The notes: generated by a model not told the origin, from the letters alone. A DNA stretch of 13,553 nucleotides from Candidatus Pacearchaeota archaeon (GCA_014728745.1 WJLC01000051.1:1-13553); one strand, 5' to 3'; shown: positions 6,692 through 13,240, numbered from the stretch's first letter. A program made the numbers and translations.

Positions 6692-7780
6692 TTATTTTAA
6701 AAGACAACACAAATTTGTCTTAAAAGTCTCTATATCATCTACTCTTATCTGTGCTCCAACAGCATCATCATGTCCCCCACCTGTGGCACCTTGTAATGGC
6801 TCAATAGCCTTAAGAAGTTTAGGCTTAATGTTCTTGCCCCTCCCTGAGATGTTTGCTTTTATTCCTGTCTTAACATAAATTACTACAATGTATTTTTCAG
6901 GAAACAAGTAACTTAACTCATTGCTTAATTCAGAGCTTATGCTTAAATCTCCGCCATACTGAAAAAACAATATCTTGCTGTCATCAGAAGAGTTTTCAAC
7001 TTCCAGTGCTTTTGTCAGCAATTTCTGGTATTTACCATTTATCTGATTAAATCTTCTTCTCATTAAATAGTTCTTGCTACTTTCTTCTAAAACCTCGTTT
7101 GGAGATTTTACAGACATTAAAAATCTAAGCATGGAAATTACATTTGTGGTCCTGTCTTTTAATCCTGCACCCATCATCTTTGCTATCTTTCCTACTTCTG
7201 ATTTGTAAAAAACATCAAATGCACTTGGGTCTTTTTTGCTGCATGCTAATTCAGGATATTTTTTCTTGAATTCATCATAATAATCTGGCATAAATTTGTC
7301 AGATATTGCCCCAATTACTGCAAGCCACAAATCCTTTTTGTTTTTTACAACATCATAACAAATAACACTTACAGGCTCCCCTTCTTTTTGCTTTTTATTC
7401 ATATTCTCGTCATAAAGAGGATTAAAATAATTCACAAAATCAGGAACATCTGTTTCTTCATGATTTTGGGTTTGCAATTCATGATGATCAACCCATACAA
7501 CAGGAATATTTCTTTCTTCTGCCTTTTTCCAAAAGCTCTTTGAAACAACGGGTTTATCTAATATAAAAATATAATCTGCTTTTAATTCATCTATTTTTCT
7601 AAAATAACTTGCATCTAAATCAGGAAATGATTTAACAGGGACACCCTTGCCTCTTTCAAGATATCTTTGAAAGATCAAAAAAGAGCATAACCCATCCTGA
7701 TCATTATCAAAAAAGAAAAGTGGATTTTGAGCATTAGTTAAATGCTCTTTTAATTTCTTGTTTTGTTTATCTGTTAACAT
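6692..7780 (-). CDS. DHH/DHHA1 family phosphoesterase, RecJ-like
   Basis: This 362-aa protein belongs to the DHH superfamily of metal-dependent phosphoesterases, which includes RecJ exonucleases and nano-RNases. Visible motifs are F-D-N-D-Q-D-G (24-30) as the first metal motif, V-D-H-H (97-100) as the DHH motif, and T-G-G-G-H-D-D-A-V-G near 333-342 as the substrate-binding GGGH motif of DHHA1. Its length fits the compact archaeal RecJ-like group, but substrate (ssDNA, RNA or small nucleotide) cannot be told from sequence. An upstream in-frame ATG at 7849 would overlap the preceding gene by 68 nt. I prefer the ATG at 7780, which follows the preceding TAA by one base and starts just before the conserved fold. 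It is the last gene of an operon with the decarboxylase and deoxyhypusine synthase. Confidence 0.88.
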   Translation of the reverse strand: MLTDKQNKKLKEHLTNAQNPLFFFDNDQDGLCSFLIFQRYLERGKGVPVKSFPDLDASYFRKIDELKADYIFILDKPVVSKSFWKKAEERNIPVVWVDHHELQTQNHEETDVPDFVNYFNPLYDENMNKKQKEGEPVSVICYDVVKNKKDLWLAVIGAISDKFMPDYYDEFKKKYPELACSKKDPSAFDVFYKSEVGKIAKMMGAGLKDRTTNVISMLRFLMSVKSPNEVLEESSKNYLMRRRFNQINGKYQKLLTKALEVENSSDDSKILFFQYGGDLSISSELSNELSYLFPEKYIVVIYVKTGIKANISGRGKNIKPKLLKAIEPLQGATGGGHDDAVGAQIRVDDIETFKTNLCCLLK

Positions 7781-7781
7781 T

Positions 7782-8822
7782 TTATTCAATAATTGTTTGT
7801 AACTTTTTATATCCGAAAAAGTCCGTTGTATAGTTGTAAGCACCGGCATTCAAAAAGGTAATGGTTTCTCCAACCTCCGGATTTTTTAATTTTACCTTGT
7901 ATCTGAAAATATCATCCCTTGTTGGACTATTCCCCTTAATTAAGTAATACTCTCCGTCTTCATTTTCATCTAATTCCCCTTTAACCAACATCTTCGTTCC
8001 AGTTAGAACACTGTCCAATGCGCAATTGTAGATAGTAGTATTAACTACTAAATTTTTACCCTGGATTTGGATAATTTCAGTCTCAAGTTTAACTGCAGGG
8101 GCAGCAATGAATCTTCCAGGTTCTATAATTGTTTCAATATTTTTACTTATTAAAAAATCTCTAACTTCCTTAAGTTTGCCATAAATATAATTCATAATTT
8201 TCATAGTGTAGCTTCTATATTTAGAGGGTAAACCCCCTCCTAAATTAATCATATTCAACCTTTCAAAACTTTCTTTAGTTAATGAATCTTTTAGTTCAGA
8301 CATTATCTCCCACTCGCTTGTATTCTGACTCTTTCTATGAATATGTACTCCTAATCTATTAATAAGTCTATTAGCCCTAATTTCAGAAATCAGTTCATTA
8401 ATCCTTCTAGAAGGCATCCCATAAACAAAATATTTTCCAGTTCCAATTCTATGTTCCTGAAATTTCATTCTTAAACTAAGATTAATACAAACACTTAATT
8501 TTTCAATCACTTTCAATAATATCTGTAAATCAACCTCATTGTCAACAACAAAATTTCTAATTCCTTTATTCAAAATTCTCTCTAACTCCTCTTGAGATTC
8601 TGCTTGAGTAAAAAACCAGATTCTCTTTTTATTATCAATCATGTCAATCTCTTCATTAGCATGAATTGAAAAATTCACATTGTCTAATTCTGGTAACTCC
8701 TGAATAATCCTTCCTACTTCCCTGTTAGTCTTATAAGAATAACTCACTTTCAAACCTAGGTCCAAAAGTTTTTTAACTTGATCTTTTACAATTTGCTTAG
8801 AAAGAATAAATCTCGGCTCCAT
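7782..8822 (-). CDS. Fold-III PLP-dependent decarboxylase (Orn/DAP decarboxylase-like)
   Basis: This 346-aa protein has an alanine-racemase-type barrel plus C-terminal beta domain, as in ornithine, diaminopimelate and carboxynorspermidine decarboxylases. The probable PLP lysine is K31 (S-Y-K-T-N). Other sites are H160, the phosphate-binding G-G-G (195-197), E-P-G-R (234-237), and G-A-Y near Y329. The segment matching the ODC P-T-C-D motif reads P-T-R-D-D (300-304), so Arg302 seems to replace the catalytic Cys. The ODC Asp at V-N-D also appears to be Thr (V-N-T-T). Substrate is therefore uncertain. It starts four bases after the deoxyhypusine synthase stop and ends one base before the RecJ-like start. 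A link to polyamine supply for hypusine is inferred from this position only. At 346 residues it is shorter than typical ODC (about 400 or more). Confidence 0.85.
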   Translation of the reverse strand: MEPRFILSKQIVKDQVKKLLDLGLKVSYSYKTNREVGRIIQELPELDNVNFSIHANEEIDMIDNKKRIWFFTQAESQEELERILNKGIRNFVVDNEVDLQILLKVIEKLSVCINLSLRMKFQEHRIGTGKYFVYGMPSRRINELISEIRANRLINRLGVHIHRKSQNTSEWEIMSELKDSLTKESFERLNMINLGGGLPSKYRSYTMKIMNYIYGKLKEVRDFLISKNIETIIEPGRFIAAPAVKLETEIIQIQGKNLVVNTTIYNCALDSVLTGTKMLVKGELDENEDGEYYLIKGNSPTRDDIFRYKVKLKNPEVGETITFLNAGAYNYTTDFFGYKKLQTIIE

Positions 8823-8826
8823 TGGA

Positions 8827-9768
8827 TTACTCTTTTAGTAAGCCCTCTTCCTCAAGTTTATCTAATACTGAACACATAGCCAAAGGAAAGGTTATACACA
8901 CATCTCCATTAACTGTGGCTGCCTCACCATCATCTTTAATTTTTCCCCAAGACTTAGCTTCTTGAGTTGTGGCCCCACTCATACTTCCAGAGGTTGAATG
9001 GCTTGTTGTCATATAAACCGCATAATCAAATCCTCCAGACAACAATGCAGCAAAAACAGCATAATGCTTGCTAATACTTCCTCCCAAGCTAATCAGGCCT
9101 TTTTTTTCATCAAAACTTAAATCAGTTACAACCCTCTGCATATCTTGAATTGTATCCACAATAAAATCAGGATTTTTTTGTTGAAACATAAATAACTGAA
9201 ATCCAAAACTAGAATCTGCAATTCCAGGGCAATAAATAGGGATCTTATTTTTAGCAGCCTGGCAAATAAATGAATTCTCATCATCTAACATTAAACCTAA
9301 TTCATACAAAAGCTCAGAGACAGGAATTCTCTTTTTCTTTTTATAAATTTTATTTAAATAATTAGTCATTTGATCTTCAAATTTCATATAGCTCTCATTT
9401 CTAATAACTAAATTTCCTACCCTATTTTCTCCCCTTTCATGTAATTGAGTATCATCTACATTAAAATTTCTAACCTCAAAATCCTCTCCAACAGACTTCA
9501 TTAAATCCTCTTCAATAGCTCCAGAAGTGGTTACTAAAATATCTGGAATTCCTATTTGGCATAATTGTGCAAAAAATCCTCTTAAACCAGAAGTTGCCAT
9601 ATTAGAGGTAAATGTCAAAAAAACCTTGGAACCTGATCTTTTCATTTTAAGAATGATCTTAACAGCTTCTGCTAATTCAACTGCCTGGTAACCAAGAGAG
9701 TCAAAACTATCTACACACTCTTTAATTGTCATACCCTTCTTCCATGTAAAATCCTTAACTTTTTTCAT
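8827..9768 (-). CDS. dys: Deoxyhypusine synthase
   Basis: This 313-aa enzyme moves the aminobutyl group of spermidine to a lysine of aIF5A, the first step to hypusine. Family blocks are T-S-N-M-A-T-S-G-L-R (54-63), T-T-S-G-A-I-E-E-D (80-88), G-N...N-E-S-Y-x-K-F-E-D, I-P-I-Y-C-P-G-I-A-D-S-S-F-G (176-189), F-D-Y-A-V-Y-M-T-T (247-255) and S-W-G-K-I (273-277). K276 matches the catalytic lysine in W-G-K of the human enzyme. K234-H235 match its K-H pair, with the same 42-residue spacing between K234 and K276. The length is close to other archaeal members. It is the first gene of a three-gene operon. The promoter is weak: an ATTTGTAAAT stretch about 28 nt upstream is the best candidate, and there is no Shine-Dalgarno. 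Confidence 0.95.
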   Translation of the reverse strand: MKKVKDFTWKKGMTIKECVDSFDSLGYQAVELAEAVKIILKMKRSGSKVFLTFTSNMATSGLRGFFAQLCQIGIPDILVTTSGAIEEDLMKSVGEDFEVRNFNVDDTQLHERGENRVGNLVIRNESYMKFEDQMTNYLNKIYKKKKRIPVSELLYELGLMLDDENSFICQAAKNKIPIYCPGIADSSFGFQLFMFQQKNPDFIVDTIQDMQRVVTDLSFDEKKGLISLGGSISKHYAVFAALLSGGFDYAVYMTTSHSTSGSMSGATTQEAKSWGKIKDDGEAATVNGDVCITFPLAMCSVLDKLEEEGLLKE

Positions 9769-9903
9769 TTTAAATAAAACCTAGAAAAAAATTTACAAAT
9801 ATGATTAATTAGGTATTGCTGTACATTCCCTAAATCTTCCCATATTCATACCAATCCAAGCAATTATTGGTTTTTAAAACTTATTAATTCAGAATAAAAA
9901 TGC

Positions 9904-9911
9904 TTTTAAAC
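9904..9911 (+). promoter_or_regulatory. TATA-like element for the 63-aa membrane protein
   Basis: TTTTAAAC is centred about 27 nt before the ATG at 9935, consistent with a leaderless transcript. The rest of the gap 9769-9903 contains no clear site. Confidence 0.45.
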
Positions 9912-9934
9912 TCAAAAGGCATTTTAATAATACA

Positions 9935-10126
9935 ATGAACAAATGGCTAGAACTATTAATTGGATTGATTTTGGTTGTAGTTGCAGTTGCAGAATGGGGT
10001 CTTGATTATACAGGGCTTAGTTTTGGAGCAGCAGCATTAGAAGTTCTTAAAGGAGGAGTAGTCTGGTTTGTAATAATGCTCGGGCTTCTTTTTATCTTAT
10101 TAGGAATAAGTGACCTAAAAGAATAG
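9935..10126 (+). CDS. Small two-segment membrane protein, unknown function
   Basis: This 63-aa protein has two hydrophobic helices, about residues 7-24 and 40-58, joined by a glycine/alanine-rich loop (D-Y-T-G-L-S-F-G-A-A-A-L-E). It has a short Lys-containing N-terminus and a charged end D-L-K-E. The pattern N-K-W-L-E-L-x-I-G-L-I-L-V resembles small hypothetical membrane proteins of DPANN archaea, but I cannot name a family. A TATA element supports the ATG. It converges on the DUF378 gene, also about 62 residues long and also membrane-bound; the two are not obviously similar in sequence. Confidence 0.75.
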   Translation: MNKWLELLIGLILVVVAVAEWGLDYTGLSFGAAALEVLKGGVVWFVIMLGLLFILLGISDLKE

Positions 10127-10140
10127 AATAAATATTAAAC
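10127..10140 (+). repeat. 14-bp direct repeat, copy 1
   Basis: AATAAATATTAAAC directly follows the stop codon of the 63-aa gene and recurs exactly at 10239-10252, next to the stop codon of the convergent DUF378 gene. The sequence is AT-rich, so chance is possible. Confidence 0.5.
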
Positions 10141-10148
10141 TGAATAAA

Positions 10149-10171
10149 AGAGAAATGTTAACTGTTTCTCT
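10149..10171. terminator. Hairpin between convergent genes, possible terminator
   Basis: Perfect 7-bp inverted repeat AGAGAAA/TTTCTCT with a 9-base loop, 23 bp after the stop of the 63-aa gene. AT-rich sequence with short T runs follows. Archaeal termination depends mainly on T-tracts, so the hairpin may instead stabilise the 3' end. Confidence 0.4.
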
Positions 10172-10216
10172 ATTTAATTTAATCTTTAAGTTAATTTCCT
10201 AGAGAATTCTAACTAT

Positions 10217-10235
10217 AAAAAATAATTCAAAAAAA
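10217..10235 (-). terminator. T-tract terminator of the DUF378 gene
   Basis: On the minus strand, runs of seven T (10229-10235) and six T (10217-10222) occur about 20-35 nt after the stop codon at 10254. Oligo-T stretches in the non-template strand are the usual archaeal termination signal. Confidence 0.45.
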
Positions 10236-10238
10236 TAA

Positions 10239-10252
10239 AATAAATATTAAAC
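10239..10252 (+). repeat. 14-bp direct repeat, copy 2
   Basis: Exact second copy of the element at 10127-10140. It ends one base from the DUF378 stop codon. Confidence 0.5.
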
Positions 10253-10253
10253 C

Positions 10254-10442
10254 TTATTTCTTAAATAAAGCATATAATCCATAAATACCGCATAAAGCAA
10301 CTAGATAATAGACAACTGAAATAGTTCCAGTTCCAGCCCATCCAAGTAAACCTTCTACAGCATTCCATCCTAGCTCATTAAGTCCCCAATTAAGAGCACC
10401 TATATTTGCTAAAACAATGGCAGTTTTACTGTACCAAGTCAT
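10254..10442 (-). CDS. DUF378 family small membrane protein
   Basis: This 62-aa protein has two membrane helices, about residues 5-23 and 41-58. The first contains I-G-A-L-N-W-G-L, the hallmark of DUF378, followed by a short loop and V-Y-Y-L-V-A-L-C-G-I-Y-G-L-Y. The function of the family is unknown. Unlike its neighbours it has a strong Shine-Dalgarno (AAGGAGGT at 10449-10456) with seven bases between GGAGG and the ATG, so the start is certain. A TATA element at 10494-10501 predicts a leader of about 30 nt. It lies 66 bp downstream of the SpoIIM-like gene on the same strand but has this promoter of its own. Confidence 0.9.
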   Translation of the reverse strand: MTWYSKTAIVLANIGALNWGLNELGWNAVEGLLGWAGTGTISVVYYLVALCGIYGLYALFKK

Positions 10443-10448
10443 TTTTCA

Positions 10449-10456
10449 ACCTCCTT
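10449..10456 (-). promoter_or_regulatory. Strong Shine-Dalgarno before the DUF378 gene
   Basis: AAGGAGGT on the minus strand, seven bases from GGAGG to the ATG. It is complementary to the usual CCTCC end of 16S rRNA. It is the only such site before any gene in this window. Confidence 0.85.
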
Positions 10457-10493
10457 TTATTAATTTAATATGATTAAATCTTAGTAATTTAGA

Positions 10494-10501
10494 TATTTAA
10501 A
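10494..10501 (-). promoter_or_regulatory. TATA-like element for the DUF378 gene
   Basis: TTTAAATA on the minus strand, the same octamer as the proS promoter, centred about 55 nt before the ATG. It would start a transcript near 10472 with a 30-nt leader carrying the Shine-Dalgarno. Confidence 0.5.
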
Positions 10502-10508
10502 TGTTAAG

Positions 10509-11180
10509 TTAATTATAAAATGAAATAAGAAAACCTTCAATTACTGCTGCTATTATTAAAAGAGGTATTATCACAAAAACAAAGAGTCTTAGAGAATTAA
10601 CAATAATCTCCTTGTAATTTCTTTTTTGTCTTTGCTTTTTCTGGAAAAAATACAATCCAAGTCTTATCCCAATTCCAAGTGAGATGAAAACAGCAGGCAA
10701 TTCAAAAATTCCATGAGGGAAAATTCTCCACAACGAAGCTATTCCGTCTGCCATAACAGTATGAGAAGCCACAAACCCAAGCAAATACCCGTTAATAATT
10801 GTTTCAAAAAAAGGTATGACACCAAAAAGAATCCCAGAAATCATTCCAATAAAACTTACTTTTACATTATTCCAAAAAATAAACCCTATTAATTCAGATG
10901 TTGTCATCCCTTTAGTGATTTCTAAAATCTCCTGAATAATTTTCATTATCTCTTGGGCAACACTTTCAGGGGCAGGAATAAAGAACCCAAATAAAGCAAA
11001 TAAAATAAAAACACCAAATACAAAATAAATGAAATTCTTTGATTCTTTTAAAAAATCCCACGACTCAAGATAATTTCTCACAAAAAACCTCTTAGTTCTT
11101 TTCCATCCTTGATGATCTTTGGTTGTTTTGTTGCTTTTTCTTTTGCTTTTCTTTTTTGATCTTTCTTTTTTATTTTTCAT
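10509..11180 (-). CDS. SpoIIM/DUF95 family membrane protein
   Basis: This 223-aa protein has a lysine-rich N-terminus (about residues 1-30), then hydrophobic segments near 48-69, 107-127, 130-147, 160-178 and 198-219. The family signature is clear: N-N near 104-105, N-G-Y-L-L-G (130-135) and P-H-G-I-F-E-L-P-A (155-163), followed by a Gly-rich helix G-I-R-L-G. In sporulating bacteria SpoIIM takes part in engulfment; in archaea the homologues have no known role, so only the family name is given. The start codon overlaps the rhomboid stop by four bases (ATGA), indicating translational coupling. It is the third gene of the TFE-rhomboid-SpoIIM operon. Confidence 0.9.
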   Translation of the reverse strand: MKNKKERSKKKSKRKSNKTTKDHQGWKRTKRFFVRNYLESWDFLKESKNFIYFVFGVFILFALFGFFIPAPESVAQEIMKIIQEILEITKGMTTSELIGFIFWNNVKVSFIGMISGILFGVIPFFETIINGYLLGFVASHTVMADGIASLWRIFPHGIFELPAVFISLGIGIRLGLYFFQKKQRQKRNYKEIIVNSLRLFVFVIIPLLIIAAVIEGFLISFYN

Positions 11181-11989
11181 CTGAAATGCCTGCTTATTGA
11201 TCTTGTTTTATTCGGAAATTTTTTCTTCAAGTAAAATCCATAAACCAAACCTACAACCAATCCTCCGAGGTGTGCACTGTTTCCTATAGGAAGAGGAATG
11301 AAGAATCCAATTATTGTCAAAGGCACAATTGCTATTATTGGCAGCAGCCACATAGGTAATTCAAGTGGAACTGCAATTTTTCTAAGAGAACTATTAAAAG
11401 AAAACAATGAAAAAATCATTAGAATTATCAAAATATTAATCACTGTGTTAAACATAGGAAGCATACTCCCCGGAATAATCTCTGAAACCAATACCTGAGC
11501 AACAATAAGTAGTAATGGCCCAACAATAAGATAAACTTTTGAAAAAGGCACAACAACTGCCAAAACACCAAGCAACCCAAATATAGCTCCGCTCGCTCCA
11601 ACAGCAGGAGTATTCAGATCATTGAAAATAAGGCCAGATGCAATAAAAAATAATCCTCCAACGAGTCCTGCAATAATGTATGTCCAGAAAAACCTTTTCT
11701 TTCCTATTATTCTTTCTAAGAAACTTCCAATAAAAAATAAAGAAAACATATTTGCAAAGATATGAAAGAAACTCCCATGCATGAAAATACTAGTAACTAA
11801 TGTCCAGATTTTTTGTCCAGACAAAACAAATGCAGGAGTCAATGCCACATTTTCAAGAATAAAATCCTCTCCATAAATTGAAAGAAGAACCAGCCCCACA
11901 ATATACAAAACAACATTGACAAGAATTAATTGTGTAGTCAATGATAATTTGCTTCTTTTTTTATTAGAAATTTTGTAAACATGCGCCAT
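11177..11989 (-). CDS. Rhomboid family intramembrane serine protease
   Basis: This 270-aa protein cuts substrate proteins within the membrane. The catalytic Ser133 lies in G-A-S-G-A-I-F-G (131-138) and the catalytic His240 in H-L-G-G-L-V-V-G (240-247). The oxyanion/structural signature H71-x4-H76-x3-N80 (H-G-S-F-F-H-I-F-A-N) is present. There are six or more hydrophobic segments, starting about residue 19. Both active-site residues are present, so it should be active. The ATG overlaps the TFE stop codon by one base (TAATG), and the stop overlaps the SpoIIM-like start by four bases. Physiological substrates are unknown; the membrane protein SpoIIM is a neighbour but nothing shows it is a substrate. 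Confidence 0.95.
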   Translation of the reverse strand: MAHVYKISNKKRSKLSLTTQLILVNVVLYIVGLVLLSIYGEDFILENVALTPAFVLSGQKIWTLVTSIFMHGSFFHIFANMFSLFFIGSFLERIIGKKRFFWTYIIAGLVGGLFFIASGLIFNDLNTPAVGASGAIFGLLGVLAVVVPFSKVYLIVGPLLLIVAQVLVSEIIPGSMLPMFNTVINILIILMIFSLFSFNSSLRKIAVPLELPMWLLPIIAIVPLTIIGFFIPLPIGNSAHLGGLVVGLVYGFYLKKKFPNKTRSISRHFR

Positions 11990-13155
11990 TATTTCTTTTT
12001 CTTCTTTTTACTTTTCTTTTTCTTACTTTTTTTCTTTGATTTCTTTTTAGATTTAGTTTTATTTGATTTTTTTCCAGCTTTTTTCTTTGCCTTTCTTTTC
12101 TTTGCCTCTCTTTTTTTCTTTCTCTTTCTTCTTTTTATTCTTCTTTTTCTTTTTCTTTCCTCTTCTTCTTTTTCTTTTCTTTCCTCCATTCTCTGCCTTT
12201 CTTTTTCTATTTCTCTATCAATCAACATTATCTCTTTTTCATATTTTTTAAGATTCTTTTTCAATGCCTTTATCAGCCTAGAGTCATCTTTTCTTGTAAA
12301 CACATCTCCACATTCATTGCAAGTAAAATCCATTAGCAAAGCAACTTCTTCACTAAATTCAAGATTGCATCTTTCGCACATATAATATTGTTTTGTCTCT
12401 CTGTTATTTATTTGCTCAGCTATTTGTTTTAATCTTCTTAATTTTATTCTCCTTAAGTAATTCAAGGCCTTGAGAATTTCAAACTTCCAAAAATAAGTGT
12501 ACCATCCTTTTTTCTCGTCTTTTTTCCTTATAGAGGCTACCAATCCCTCGTCACCTAATTTGTAAAGAATATTTCTTGTTTGATTTATTGTAATGTCTAA
12601 TTTCTCTGCTATCAAAAACTCATTAACATGCTCTTCGGTATTTAGCATCTTAGCTATATCCTCTGCATATTTTCCAACAACAGTCGTGACAACATCTCTT
12701 AAAAACTTTTCAAGCATTTTTCCTTTTTCATAAGATTTTGCTTTTTGCTTTTTTTCAGATTTAGTAGATTTTTTAGAAGATGTTTTAGATTTAGTTTTCT
12801 TTGATTTTTTTCCAGCTTTTTTATTACCTGTTTTGCTTTTTGCTTTTTTACCGGACTTTTTACCAGACTTTTTCTTTTTTTTGCTTTTCTTACTTGATTT
12901 GGATTTCTTTTTTTTAGCCATTGTCTTTTTTGTTTTTCTCTTTGATCTTTTTTTCGATCTTTTTTTAGTTTTCTTTCTTTTTTTAGTTTTCTTTTTTGTT
13001 TTTTTCTTAGAAGATTTAGACTTGCTTGTTTTCTTTTTTGTTTTTTTCTTAGAGGGTTTTGTTTTTTTAGATTTTGTTTTTTTACTTCCCCTCTTCTTAG
13101 ATTTCTTAGACTTTTTTGTTTTTTTAGATTTCTTAGTTTTTTTACGTCTAGCCAT
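11989..13155 (-). CDS. tfe: Transcription factor E (TFE-alpha) with lysine-rich tails at both ends
   Basis: This 388-aa protein has a TFE core in its middle. Residues 147 to about 225 form the winged-helix domain (I-A-E-K-L-D-I-T-I-N-Q-T-R-N-I-L-Y-K-L, then K-G-W-Y-T-Y-F-W). A zinc ribbon follows with C260, C263, C279 and C282 (M-C-E-R-C-N; F-T-C-N-E-C-G). TFE helps TBP, TFB and RNA polymerase open the promoter. After a charged helix (about 295-335), residues 335-388 are almost only Lys, Arg and Ser. Residues 1-146 form a second Lys/Ser/Thr tail, histone-H1-like in composition. Archaeal TFE is normally about 180 residues, so roughly half of this protein is tail. A shorter start exists at M79 (12921), still inside the tail. 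The long start is favoured by a TATA element about 22 nt before 13155. It heads the operon with rhomboid and SpoIIM. Confidence 0.88.
   Translation of the reverse strand: MARRKKTKKSKKTKKSKKSKKRGSKKTKSKKTKPSKKKTKKKTSKSKSSKKKTKKKTKKRKKTKKRSKKRSKRKTKKTMAKKKKSKSSKKSKKKKKSGKKSGKKAKSKTGNKKAGKKSKKTKSKTSSKKSTKSEKKQKAKSYEKGKMLEKFLRDVVTTVVGKYAEDIAKMLNTEEHVNEFLIAEKLDITINQTRNILYKLGDEGLVASIRKKDEKKGWYTYFWKFEILKALNYLRRIKLRRLKQIAEQINNRETKQYYMCERCNLEFSEEVALLMDFTCNECGDVFTRKDDSRLIKALKKNLKKYEKEIMLIDREIEKERQRMEERKEKEEEERKRKRRIKRRKRKKKREAKKRKAKKKAGKKSNKTKSKKKSKKKSKKKKSKKKKKK
12049..12084 (-). repeat. 36-bp repeat in the TFE C-terminal tail
   Basis: Matches 12787-12822 in 35 of 36 bases, same orientation and same reading frame (738 bp apart). 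It encodes KKAGKKSNKTKS (residues 358-369). Confidence 0.8.
12787..12822 (-). repeat. 36-bp repeat in the TFE N-terminal tail
   Basis: Partner of 12049-12084; encodes KKAGKKSKKTKS (residues 112-123). The single base difference turns Asn into Lys. Confidence 0.8.
12986..13011 (-). repeat. 26-bp direct repeat in the TFE N-tail, copy A
   Basis: Exact match to 13028-13053, offset 42 bp (14 codons), encoding S-K-K-K-T-K-K-K-T. It suggests tail growth by tandem duplication. Confidence 0.75.
13028..13053 (-). repeat. 26-bp direct repeat in the TFE N-tail, copy B
   Basis: Exact copy of 12986-13011 in the same reading frame. Confidence 0.75.
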
Positions 13156-13172
13156 GCTGTTTAAATATAAAA

Positions 13173-13180
13173 AATATAAA
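13173..13180 (-). promoter_or_regulatory. TATA-like element for the TFE operon
   Basis: TTTATATT on the minus strand is centred about 22 nt before the ATG at 13155, a little closer than at other genes. It supports the long form of the protein over the internal ATG at 12921. Confidence 0.45.
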
Positions 13181-13240
13181 GGTTTTTAAACTTATGTTGT
13201 ATCACATATATATCAAAAAGGGTATATTTCACAATACAAA

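Noticed and set aside
7781..7849. Longer start of the RecJ-like protein at 7849
   Set aside because: It would overlap the decarboxylase by 68 nt, and the added 23 residues only reflect the other frame of that gene. The ATG at 7780 follows the stop by one base.
12921..13155. Shorter TFE starting at M79, making the first 78 codons untranslated
   Set aside because: The upstream frame is open, has a TATA element at a fitting distance, and has the same composition as the rest of the tail, so the long form is preferred though not proven.
11981..13189. Phe/Leu-rich open frames on the plus strand opposite the tfe gene
   Set aside because: They are the complement of lysine-coding AAA/AAG runs in tfe; low complexity without start signals.
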